Shown piece by piece: positions 7,634 through 16,300 of a stretch of 64,000 bases of DNA. The notes under the pieces are model-generated. The model searched no databases and was not told the origin of the DNA. It saw nothing but the letters and a program-made list of their open reading frames with translations. The first letter of the stretch is position 1, and each line of letters begins with the position of its first letter. A program made the translations under genes and the position numbers. Source of the stretch: Actinomycetota bacterium (lineage in GTDB: Bacteria; Actinomycetota; Geothermincolia; Geothermincolales; RBG-13-55-18); the NCBI GenBank assembly GCA_014360655.1, contig JACIXC010000006.1, positions 102,366-166,365 on the forward strand, written 5' to 3'.

Positions 7634-8809
7634 ATGGCGAAGACGATAGAGGAGATCAACGAGCGCATCAGGAGGGGCGAGGCGGTGGTGGTCACCGCCG
7701 AGGAGATCATCGACCTCGTGGAGAAGAAGGGCGTGGAGGAGGTCGCCGCCACGGTGGACGTGGTGACCACGGGCACCTTCGGTCCCATGTGCTCCTCCGG
7801 GGCCTTCATCAACCTGGGACACGCCCAGCCGCGCATGAAGATCCACCGCGCCTGGCTTAACGAGGTGCCGGCGTACTGCGGCATAGCGGCCGTGGACATC
7901 TACATCGGGGCCACGGAGATGGCCGTGCACGACCCCCTGAACGAGGTCTTCCCGGGCGAGTTCCGCTACGGAGGGGGGCACGTCATCGAGGACCTGGTGG
8001 CGGGGCGCAAGGTGCACCTGAGGGCGGAGTCCTACGGCACAGACTGCTACCCGCTGCGCCACTGGGAAAGGGACATCACCCTGGCGGACGTCAAGGAGGC
8101 CTGGCTCTTCAACCCGCGCAACGCCTACCAGAACTACAACGTGGCGGTGAACCTCTCCGACCGGGTCATCTACACCTACATGGGCGTCTTGAGGCCAAAC
8201 CTGGGGAACGCCAACTACTGCAGCGCGGGGCAGCTCTCGCCGTTGCTGAACGACCCCCTCTTCAGGACCATCGGCATAGGCACGCGCATATTCCTGGGAG
8301 GAGGCACGGGGTACGTCGCCTGGTACGGCACGCAGCACAACACGGATGTTCCCCGCACGGAGGGGGGAGCGCCCAGGCGCCCCGCCGGCACCCTCTCGGT
8401 CATCGGCGACCTCAGGGGCATGAACCCCCGTTACCTCACGGGATACTCCATCCTCGGATACGGGGCCACCCTCGCCGTGGGGATCGGCATCCCCATACCC
8501 GTCCTGGACGAGGACGTGGTGAGGGCCGCGGCGGTGCGGGACGAGGACCTCGTGGCACCCGTCGTGGACTACTCCACGGATTATCCCCAGGGCACGGGAA
8601 GGGTGCTGGGAGAGGTCACCTACGCCCAGTTGCGGAGCGGGCGCATAGTGCTTGACGGCAAGGAGATACCAACCGCTCCCCTTTCCAGTTACCACCGCGC
8701 GCGGGAGATAGCGCTGACCTTGAAGGCGTGGATAGAGGAAGGACGCTTCCTCCTCTCAAGCCCCGTTGAGCTCTTGCCCTGCGCGCATCGCGATGAGGGG
8801 GTGATCTGA
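7634..8809 (+). CDS. Homocysteine biosynthesis protein HcyBio (DUF39/COG1900)
   Basis: This 391-residue protein starts MAKTIEEINERIRRGEAVVV and has the DUF39 hallmarks GTFGPMCSSGAFINLGH, ATEMAVHDPLNEV, YGGGHVIEDLVAG and GTGYVAWYGTQHN. In anaerobes and methanogens the family, together with a NIL/ferredoxin partner, is genetically linked to making homocysteine from aspartate semialdehyde and a sulfide source, bypassing O-acyl homoserine. I chose ATG 7634 because GGGAGGT lies 9 bases upstream. The partner gene starts at the next base after its stop (TGAATG). The Met T-box upstream strongly supports a role in methionine supply. Family assignment is by motif recognition. Confidence 0.93.
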   Translation: MAKTIEEINERIRRGEAVVVTAEEIIDLVEKKGVEEVAATVDVVTTGTFGPMCSSGAFINLGHAQPRMKIHRAWLNEVPAYCGIAAVDIYIGATEMAVHDPLNEVFPGEFRYGGGHVIEDLVAGRKVHLRAESYGTDCYPLRHWERDITLADVKEAWLFNPRNAYQNYNVAVNLSDRVIYTYMGVLRPNLGNANYCSAGQLSPLLNDPLFRTIGIGTRIFLGGGTGYVAWYGTQHNTDVPRTEGGAPRRPAGTLSVIGDLRGMNPRYLTGYSILGYGATLAVGIGIPIPVLDEDVVRAAAVRDEDLVAPVVDYSTDYPQGTGRVLGEVTYAQLRSGRIVLDGKEIPTAPLSSYHRAREIALTLKAWIEEGRFLLSSPVELLPCAHRDEGVI

Positions 8810-9217
8810 ATGGTAAGGCACAAGGTGGTCCTGCACTTTCCCCACGAGCAGGTGGACAAGCCCATCGTCAGCAGGCTGGTGCGGGATTACGGGCTGGACT
8901 TCAACATCCTCAAGGCCTCCATCACCCCGCGAGAGGAGGGGCTGCTGGTCCTGGAGCTCGCGGGCGAGGAGGCCGACTACCTGCGCGGCGTGGAATACCT
9001 GAGGTCATGCGGCGTGAGCATCCAGCCACTCTCCCAGGACATCCGGCGCAACGAGGAGAGGTGCACCCACTGCGGCGCCTGCCTGGCGGTGTGCCCCACG
9101 TCCGCCCTCGAAATCGACCCCGCCACCATGCGGGTGGAGTTCGAAGAGGAGGAGTGCGTGGCCTGCGAGCTCTGCGTCAAGGCCTGTCCTCCGCGGGCCA
9201 TGGAGATCCATTATTGA
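8810..9217 (+). CDS. NIL domain plus two [4Fe-4S] ferredoxin motifs, HcyBio partner
   Basis: This 135-residue protein has an N-terminal NIL domain (residues 1-75), as in MetN-type ligand-sensing domains, then two cluster motifs, CTHCGACLAVCP and CVACELCVKACP. In characterised anaerobic systems this small protein acts with HcyBio and probably feeds electrons or handles sulfur during homocysteine formation. It begins immediately after the HcyBio stop codon and is followed by a strong terminator at 9253-9291, so the two genes form a closed operon under the T-box. Confidence 0.92.
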   Translation: MVRHKVVLHFPHEQVDKPIVSRLVRDYGLDFNILKASITPREEGLLVLELAGEEADYLRGVEYLRSCGVSIQPLSQDIRRNEERCTHCGACLAVCPTSALEIDPATMRVEFEEEECVACELCVKACPPRAMEIHY

Positions 9218-9252
9218 CAGGGATCGTCGACCCGTCGTGTCGGCCGGTTGTC

Positions 9253-9291
9253 GACCGCCGGCGCGGGAGATCCCCCGCGCCGGCGGTCTTT
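9253..9291 (+). terminator. Intrinsic terminator of the HcyBio operon
   Basis: GACCGCCGGCGCGGG (9253-9267) and its perfect complement (9274-9288) form a 15-bp stem with a 6-base loop, followed by TTT. It lies 36 bases after the NIL/ferredoxin stop. Confidence 0.88.
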
Positions 9292-9427
9292 CGCGAAGGG
9301 GACCGGAAGTGTCGTGGGCGGACCGTGATGCCGTGACGTTTTTAGTAGGCGTTCGGGGTTGAAAAGGATCGGGAGAACGCCCCATGCCGGGCTTTACCTT
9401 GCGAGCCTATACTGGTAAAAATAAGGT

Positions 9428-9748
9428 ATGGCCACGTTGGAGATAGAGGGCGCGGGCGCCCCCGTGAGCCTCGAGGAAAAGGTGGAGTACACCCTGGGCA
9501 GGGTGGACCCCGCGAGCCATGCCTTCCCCGACATCGATCTCACCCCCTACGGGGGCGTGGACGCCGGGGTTTCCCGGAGGCATGCCAAGATAACCCGCCT
9601 GGGAGGGGACCGCTACTATATCATGGACCTCTCCAGCACCAACTTCACGCACGTAAACGGGGAGCGCCTGGCGGCTTTCGAGCCCAGGCCCCTTGCGGAC
9701 GGAGACGAGATCTTCCTGGGCACCCTGAAGGTGGTCTTCCGCGCCTGA
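9428..9748 (+). CDS. FHA-domain phosphothreonine-binding protein
   Basis: This 106-residue protein is nearly all FHA domain: LGRVDP (conserved Gly-Arg), VSRRHAKI (Ser and His of the phosphothreonine pocket), SSTNFTHVNG (conserved Asn) and a final FLGTLKVVFRA strand. FHA modules bind phosphorylated Thr in partner proteins. A Ser/Thr kinase gene starts about 250 bases downstream on the same strand, so this is a likely reader of that kinase's marks; this link is inferred. A TATACT box near 9410 and a weak AAGG site precede ATG 9428. Confidence 0.88.
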   Translation: MATLEIEGAGAPVSLEEKVEYTLGRVDPASHAFPDIDLTPYGGVDAGVSRRHAKITRLGGDRYYIMDLSSTNFTHVNGERLAAFEPRPLADGDEIFLGTLKVVFRA

Positions 9749-10001
9749 GGGTCAGCGGCCGTCGGTGCGCGCCCGGTACCCGGTTCCTTTCCTCCCTCGC
9801 TTTCCTCGAACGTGGGCGGTGTTTGAGCCCATCCGTGCTTGAGCACAGGCGTTGCCTGACCCCATCCATGTTCGACTCCATCCATTTTCAAGGGTGGGAA
9901 GTGGAACGAGATTCCGCGGTGTCGCCATATTCAGGTCGGCGGGCATAATTGTCGATAACCCATTAACGGAAATGTAGTACGGTTATGGCTGTAAACGGTG
10001 G

Positions 10002-11696
10002 GTGGTTGAAGACGTGGCGGGAAGATACCGCATCATCAGGGAGATCGGCCGCGGAGCGATGGGGCGCGTCTACCTCGCCCGGGACTCAATCCTGGAAAGG
10101 GATGTGGCCCTCAAGGAGCTGGCCGTTCCGGACTACCTCGGCGAGGATGAGATAAGGGATGTCCGCGAGCGCTTCACCCTGGAGGCCAAGGCGGCGGCGA
10201 AACTCGCCCACCCCTACATACTCACCGTGCACGACATCATCAGCTCCGGGGACCGCCAGTTCATCGTCATGGAATACCTGGAGGGGAAGACGCTGCGCGA
10301 CGTCCTGCGGGAGCGCATGCTCTCCCCCGAGGAGGTCATGAGCATCGCCCCCATGGTTTGCGAGGCCCTGGGCTACGCCCACGCCCGCGGCGTCATCCAC
10401 CGGGACGTCAAGCCGGACAACATCTTCGTGCTCCAGAACGGGAACATCAAGGTGGCCGATTTCGGCATCGCCAAGATGCTCAAGATGAGCGACCGCACCC
10501 ATACCGACGTGATCATGGGGACCCCCAACTACCTGGCCCCCGAGCTGGTAAAGGGTCAGCCCTACGACCACCGCGTGGACATCTTCTCCCTGGGGGTTTC
10601 CATCTACGAGATGCTTGCCGGTCGCCGTCCCTTCGAGGCCGAGAACGACTACGCCATCATCTTCAAGGTGGCCTCGGAAGAGCCCGTGCCCCTCGGCGAA
10701 TTGCGGAAGGACCTGCCCGCCAGGCTGGTGCAGTGCGTGCATCGTGCCCTGCAGAAGGACCCGGAGCGGAGATACCGGAGCATGGAGGAGTTCAAGCGGG
10801 ATCTCATGAAGGTGCGCGTCGAACTGGGCATGGCAACGGAAGACATGGAAGAGGAGAAGGCTTTCGACAAGGAGAGCGCCCTGCGGAGCGAGCTGGCGGA
10901 GGCGCGCAGGATCGACCTGGATGCCGGCGCCGGGGAGGAGATCGGCGGTTACGACTTCCGCCGGGACAGGGAGTGGAAGGAGCTCATCGCCCGCATATAC
11001 CGGTCGGAGCCGCCGGAGGGGGAAGCGGGCGGGGAAGAGGCCGCGGTTGAGGCGGAGGAGGCCGCGGGTGGCCGCGTAAGCCCGTGGCGGGAAACGGGAG
11101 GCGTGAAGGCCGCAGGGGTTGGCGCTCCGGCGGGAAGGGGATACGCGCAGCAAGGCGGCGCCTCGCGTGTCGCCGGGATGGGGTCGGTTCCCGTGGCAGC
11201 AGGGGGCACCCTCGCCCAGCCGGCTTACGTCCCCTTCGGGGTCCCCGCGCGCGGGGAAAAGGCGGGTTCACGGGTCGACACGCGTTACGGCGCGACGGCC
11301 GCGGCCCTCGCCCTGCTGCTCGCCTCCACCACCCTTTTCCCCTGGGTGGGGAAGGGGTTGAACCCCTCGCGCGCCCTCGTGGGCATCTCCTTCCCCGAGG
11401 GTATCGTGCTGGCCTGCCTGGCGACCGCGGTCCTCGGCTGCGACGCCATGCTCTTCCTGGGGGTGGGTTCCGACAGCTGGTGGACGAGGGGCATGAGGGC
11501 CTTTTCCCTTCTCTGCGTGGCGACGGCGGCGCTCTTTTTCGGCCTGCGCGTGTTGGGCGGCTTCGGTTACGAACGGGTGTCCGGCATCTCCCTGGGCGGA
11601 GCCCTGGCGGGCACGGGATGGGGATTCTGGCTTGCCGTCGCGCTGTCCCTCGCCGTTTCCTGGTCTTGTTCCCGTGTAACCGGATCCGTGCGCTGA
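10002..11696 (+). CDS. Membrane-anchored Ser/Thr protein kinase (Hanks type)
   Basis: This 564-residue protein has a kinase domain at residues 8-275: GRGAMGRVYLARD (Gly loop), VALKEL (ATP Lys), HRDVKPDN (catalytic loop), DFGIAK, and GTPNYLAPE in the activation region. An Ala/Gly/Glu-rich linker of about 130 residues follows, then four hydrophobic segments (about 425-560). It lacks extracellular PASTA repeats, so it is not a PknB-type muropeptide sensor; the membrane part may itself sense something. The start is GTG 10002 with a poor ribosome site. The FHA protein upstream is a likely partner. No downstream gene is on the same strand, since rfbD converges on it. Confidence 0.9.
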   Translation: MVEDVAGRYRIIREIGRGAMGRVYLARDSILERDVALKELAVPDYLGEDEIRDVRERFTLEAKAAAKLAHPYILTVHDIISSGDRQFIVMEYLEGKTLRDVLRERMLSPEEVMSIAPMVCEALGYAHARGVIHRDVKPDNIFVLQNGNIKVADFGIAKMLKMSDRTHTDVIMGTPNYLAPELVKGQPYDHRVDIFSLGVSIYEMLAGRRPFEAENDYAIIFKVASEEPVPLGELRKDLPARLVQCVHRALQKDPERRYRSMEEFKRDLMKVRVELGMATEDMEEEKAFDKESALRSELAEARRIDLDAGAGEEIGGYDFRRDREWKELIARIYRSEPPEGEAGGEEAAVEAEEAAGGRVSPWRETGGVKAAGVGAPAGRGYAQQGGASRVAGMGSVPVAAGGTLAQPAYVPFGVPARGEKAGSRVDTRYGATAAALALLLASTTLFPWVGKGLNPSRALVGISFPEGIVLACLATAVLGCDAMLFLGVGSDSWWTRGMRAFSLLCVATAALFFGLRVLGGFGYERVSGISLGGALAGTGWGFWLAVALSLAVSWSCSRVTGSVR

Positions 11697-11749
11697 CGGC
11701 TACAGGGACGCCGTTGGGCGCCGGCAAGCGATCGTCCGGAGCCCGCCCA

Positions 11750-12610
11750 TCAGAATCCGTCGTTTTCCAGGAGCCAGGCGACGTACTCCTCCAGGGGCTC
11801 GCTGTAGTGCCTGGCGGCCGGGAACCCCTGCAGGCGCAGGTTCATGTTGTCCAGGGGCGAGTAAGGGGGGCGGGGGCAGGGCAGGTTGAGGTCGGCGTAG
11901 AGTATGGGTTCGACTGGAATATCCTTCCATCCGGCGATGTCCACGATCTCCCGCGCGAAATCGTAGCGCGAGCAGACACCCCGGTTGGTGGCGTGGTAGA
12001 GCCCGTACTTTCCGGAGACGCACACGTCGTGGATGATCCCGGCCAGGTCCCCGGTGTAGGTGGGGGTGCCCACCTCGTCGGTGACCACGCGCAGGGCGCC
12101 CTTCTCCCTGGCGTTGCGGAGGATGCTCTTAACGAAGTTGCGCCTGCCCGCCCTGCCGAAGAGCCACTGGGTGCGGAAGATGAAGTGGCGGGGAAGGAGG
12201 GAGGCGAGGTAGCGCTCAGAGGCCAGTTTCGCCCTGCCGTAAACGGACTGCGGGTTGGGGGCGTCGAACTCGTTGTAGGCGGCGCCCTTCCTGCCGTCGA
12301 AGACGTAGTCGGAGCTGATGAAGGCCATGGCGCACCCGCATTCCAGCGAGGCCAGCGCCAGGTTCTGGTTGCCGGTGAAGTTGACCCTGAGGGAGGGTTC
12401 CGGGTCCAGCTCGGCCCGGTCTGCGTCGATGTCTGCGACGGTGTTTATGAGAAGGTCGGGACGGAGCGGGGGGATCTTCTCCATGACCAGACCGTGGTCG
12501 GTGATGTCCAGGTCGAGGTCGAACCCGAACACCTCGTGTCCCCGCGAGCGGAAGACCTCGACCAGGTCCGAGCCCAGCTGCCCCGCGGCGCCGCAGATGA
12601 TCACGCGCAT
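11750..12610 (-). CDS. RmlD-like dTDP-4-dehydrorhamnose reductase
   Basis: This 286-residue short-chain reductase has the nucleotide-binding motif ICGAAGQLG at the N-terminus, SSDYVFDG and the catalytic YGRAK pair, and the RmlD signatures RTQWLFG and GTPTYTGDLA. It would reduce dTDP-4-keto-L-rhamnose to dTDP-L-rhamnose for surface glycans. ATG 12610 is preferred over GTG 12616 because AGGAGGGG lies just upstream. It sits 21 bases after the RmlC-like gene. RmlA and RmlB are not in the window, so the deoxysugar could differ from rhamnose. Confidence 0.88.
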   Translation of the reverse strand: MRVIICGAAGQLGSDLVEVFRSRGHEVFGFDLDLDITDHGLVMEKIPPLRPDLLINTVADIDADRAELDPEPSLRVNFTGNQNLALASLECGCAMAFISSDYVFDGRKGAAYNEFDAPNPQSVYGRAKLASERYLASLLPRHFIFRTQWLFGRAGRRNFVKSILRNAREKGALRVVTDEVGTPTYTGDLAGIIHDVCVSGKYGLYHATNRGVCSRYDFAREIVDIAGWKDIPVEPILYADLNLPCPRPPYSPLDNMNLRLQGFPAARHYSEPLEEYVAWLLENDGF

Positions 12611-12631
12611 GGACACCCCTCCTTTCCGGGT

Positions 12632-13099
12632 TCAGGCACCCCAGTCGAAGGCGATGGAAGGGTCGTCGTAGGGGATGCGTTCCTCGTCCGGCTGCGCGGG
12701 GTCGTAGGAGAAAGTGGTGTGGTAGAAGAGGCCCACCGGCCTGTCGCCGAGCACCTGGTAGCCATGGGCGACGCCGGGGGGGATGACGATGAGGAGCGGC
12801 TGGTGTTCCCCCGCGTAGATCACCTGCGTGACGCCGCGGGTGGGCGAGTCGTCGCGCAGGTCGTAAAGAACCACCTTCGCCTCCCCCGTGGCCACGAACC
12901 AGAGGTCGTGCTGCTTGCGGTGCCAGTGGAAGGCCTTGATCACCCCGGGGTAGGTGAGGGTGAAGGTGGTCTGCCCGAAGCGCTCCAGCAGCCCGTCGTC
13001 GTCGCGCAGCACCTCCAGCAGGTAACCCCTCTCGTCACAGTACCTGGCGAGCGGCTTTACCAGCACTCCCTCGATATCGCCTTCCGTTTTGCCCGTCAT
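12632..13099 (-). CDS. RmlC-like sugar 3,5-epimerase (cupin)
   Basis: This 155-residue cupin-fold protein resembles dTDP-4-dehydrorhamnose 3,5-epimerase: an early DERGYLLEVLR segment, FTLTYPGVIKAFHWHRKQHD with the His cluster, VIPPGVAHGYQVLG and a late YD segment. It is shorter than classical RmlC (about 180 residues) and could be a related ketoisomerase. It precedes the RmlD-like gene in a two-gene unit, which supports the deoxysugar assignment. The start ATG 13099 follows GAGGTGG. Confidence 0.82.
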   Translation of the reverse strand: MTGKTEGDIEGVLVKPLARYCDERGYLLEVLRDDDGLLERFGQTTFTLTYPGVIKAFHWHRKQHDLWFVATGEAKVVLYDLRDDSPTRGVTQVIYAGEHQPLLIVIPPGVAHGYQVLGDRPVGLFYHTTFSYDPAQPDEERIPYDDPSIAFDWGA

Positions 13100-13247
13100 G
13101 CCTGACCACCTCGCTTTCCCGGTTTAGGTTATCGGAGCGGGGAGGGAAAGGCAACCGGGTGCCCCGTTTCATACATCACCGCACTTGGCACTTCCCGTTT
13201 GTCCTGGGGGTGAGCGGAGAGTGGCCCGTGGTCCGGCAGGCAAAGGG

Positions 13248-13276
13248 GGAGAGGGCCCCCTCAGGGAGCCCTCTCC
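13248..13276. terminator. Hairpin between the rml-like pair and the surface-protein gene
   Basis: GGAGAGGGC (13248-13256) pairs with GCCCTCTCC (13268-13276). On the minus strand it lies 34 bases beyond the surface-protein stop and is followed by CCCTTT; on the plus strand by TTTAAG. It probably ends the minus-strand surface-protein transcript. Confidence 0.6.
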
Positions 13277-13309
13277 TTTAAGCGGTGTGACGTCGCAGAG
13301 CGACCGCTG

Positions 13310-16300
13310 TTAGACCGCTTGCCGTCCGTAACGCCGGCGCAGCCCCAGTGCCAGGAGGACCAGGCCTGCGAGGACGAAGCCCGCCGCCAGCAGGAGCAGG
13401 GGAAGCTGCTCCATGCCCGTGGCCGGGAGCGCCGTGGTGCCGGCGGTGACCGCCGGAGGTTTGGGCGGGGTCACCACCTCGCCTCCCACCGGGACGTCCG
13501 CGTTGAGGAAGTCGATGTCGTCCCTGTCCTCCCCCGGGGCCAGCTCAACGTCCATGCTGGTCTCGAAGACGTTATAGTATTTCGTGGTGTCGAACTCCTC
13601 GCTCACCGTGTAATCCCCCGCCTCGAGCAGGGGGAAGGCGTAGGTGCCGTCATCGGCGGTGGTCTGGGTGAAGCTCACCAACTCGCCGCCAAGGGTCTCC
13701 CCCTCCAGCTTGATGGTGACGCCCGCCAGCGGCGTGTCCGCGTCGTCTATGGCGCCGTTGCGGTTGACGTCCAGCCACTTGGTGCCGGAGATGGAACCGT
13801 AAGGGGCGTTGGAGAAGATCACCGATGCCTCGTCGCCAGGCTCCAGTGTGATGTCCACGCTCACGGGACCGGTGGCGTAATAACCGGTGGGCACCTTCTC
13901 GGATACGGTGTAGTCGCCGGGGATGAGGTCCTCGAAGGCGAAGGTGCCGTCCTCGCCGCTGTAGGCTGTCACCGTGAGGTCATCGGGGCCCGTGAGGGTG
14001 ATCTCCACGTCCTTGAGGCCCTCCTCGCCCTCGTCCCGCACCCCGTCCCCGTCCAGGTCCTCGAACTTGAGCCCGTCGATGCGGGAGTAGGGGCAGTTGC
14101 CGAAGTCCCTTTCCTCTCCCTCGCCCGGGGAGAGTTCCACCACGAAGGTGGTCGGGGTGGTCGGGAAATAACCCTCCTCCGCCTCCTCGACCAGGGTATA
14201 GGTACCCGCCTCCAGGTTGGGGAAGGCGTAGGAACCGTCCAGCCCCGTGTCCATGGTGGCGATGGGATCCCCCAACGGGGAGTCGCCCTCGTAGAGCTTG
14301 ATGGTCACGCCGGGGATGGTCACCGTCTCTCCGGCATCCCACACCCCGTCGAGGTCGGCATCCAGCCACTTATGGCCGGAGATAGAACCGTAGGGGCTGT
14401 TGCCGAAGGAGACCGTCTCCGTCTCCCCGGACTCCAGTCCCACGGGGAGGGAGGTGGGGGTGGTGGGGTAGTAACCGGGCACGGAGGACTCGTCCACGGA
14501 CACCGTGTAGTCGCCGGGCACGAGGTTCTCGAAGGAGAACTGGCCCCCGCCGGCGGTGACGGTGGAGAGGCCTCCCGGATCGAGGGTGATGGTCACACCG
14601 TCCAACCCCTCCTCGGTGGGATCCATGATCCCGTCGCCGTCCAGGTCGAGGAACTTGATGCCCCTTATGGAGGCGTACTCGCAGTTGAGGAAGTCGATGT
14701 TCTCCACGTCGTCCCCGCTCACCACGATGCCCTCTTGCGCACCGTCAGCGGGGTTGGTGGGGAACCAGCCGGGGTCGAGCACCTCCTTCACGTCGTAGGT
14801 GCCGGGAGGGAGGTCGGTGAAGGAATAGAATCCCCCCGCCCCCGTGGTGGTCCAGTCCACCATGGTGCTCCCCTGCCAAAGCTCTATCCTCACTCCCTCC
14901 AGCGCCGGCTCGCCGGCATCCTTTACCCCGTCCCCGTCCAGGTCCTCGTACTTGTGCCCGGAGATGGACCCGTACTCGCAGTTGAGGAAGTCGATGTTCT
15001 CCACGTCGTCCCCGCTCACCACGATGCCCTCTTGCGCACCGTCAGCGGGGTTGGTGGGGAACCAGCCGGGGTCGAGCACCTCCTTCACGTCGTAGGTGCC
15101 GGGAGGGAGGTCGGTGAAGGAATAGAATCCCCCCGCCCCCGTGGTGGTCCAGTCCACCATGGTGCTCCCCTGCCAAAGCTCTATCCTCACTCCCTCCAGC
15201 GCCGGCTCGCCGGCATCCTTTACCCCGTCCCCGTCCAGGTCCTCGAACTTGTGTCCGGAGATGGAGCAGTGCTCGCGCTGGTTGAGGAAGTCCAGGTTCT
15301 CCACGTTGTCCCCGCAGCCCACCGCGACGTCCTCGTGCACGCCGTCAGCGGGATTGGTGGGGGACCAGCCGGGGTCGAGCACCTCCTTCACGGTGTAGAC
15401 GCCGTGCGGGAGATCGTCGAAGAGGTAACTGCCGTCAGTTCCCGTGGTGGTCCAGTCCACCATGGTGCTTCCCTGCCAGAGCTCGATCCTCACTCCCTCG
15501 AGCGCCGGCTCGCCGGGATCATTCACCCCGTCCCCGTCCAGGTCCTCGTACTTGTGCCCGGAGATGTGGAAGCGGCCTTGAAGCAGGAAATCTCTGCGAT
15601 ACCAGTAGCAGGGGAGCGGACAGTTCCGCAGGGGAAGATCGTATTCCGTATCACCGACGGCATCATAGCCTTCCGGTACCACCAGTTGCAGCTTGTACCA
15701 GGCGAACTGGTCACCGGCATAAGCGCGTGGCAGGTTTTCCCAGATAACGTGGCCCCCAGTATAGTTCACGGGGATCTTGATTATATAAAATAGCACCTCC
15801 CATCCCCAGCCGGGGCCTGTTATCTGGCTGGGGGGTGTCACCGGGGTGAGTCCACCGTCGTGTTCTATATGGAAAAGCCTCAGGGTTACGCCGTCAAGTG
15901 GAGTGTCGCCGCCGTCGAACTTCCCATTGCAGTTGCTGTCCACACTCACTCTGGCTTCAATTATGCCATCGTTGCAGACAACCGGCTCATGCAGCCGGTT
16001 GAGGAAGTCGAGGTCGGTTATGTCCTGCCCTTCGGCCACCGCTATATCGTCGTGGGAGCCGTCGGCCGGGTTGGTGGCCACCCACTCCGAGGTCAGGATC
16101 TCCTTCACCGTGTAGGTGCCGGGGTCGAGGTCGCCGAAGAAGTAGCTGCCGTCTGCTCCCGTGGTGGTCCAGTCCACCATGGTGCTTCCCTGCCAGAGCT
16201 CGATCCTCACTCCCTCCAGCGCCGGCTCGCCGGCGTCCAGCACCCCGTCCCCGTCCAGGTCCTCGTACTTGTGCCCGGAGATGGAGCCGGGTTCGGGCGG

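Noticed and set aside
11084..13105. Plus-strand open frame spanning the kinase end and both rml-like genes
   Set aside because: It overlaps three well-supported genes and is a compositional shadow.
13319..15793. Plus-strand open frame of 824 codons opposite the surface-protein gene
   Set aside because: It mirrors the repeats of the real gene and has no protein-like composition.
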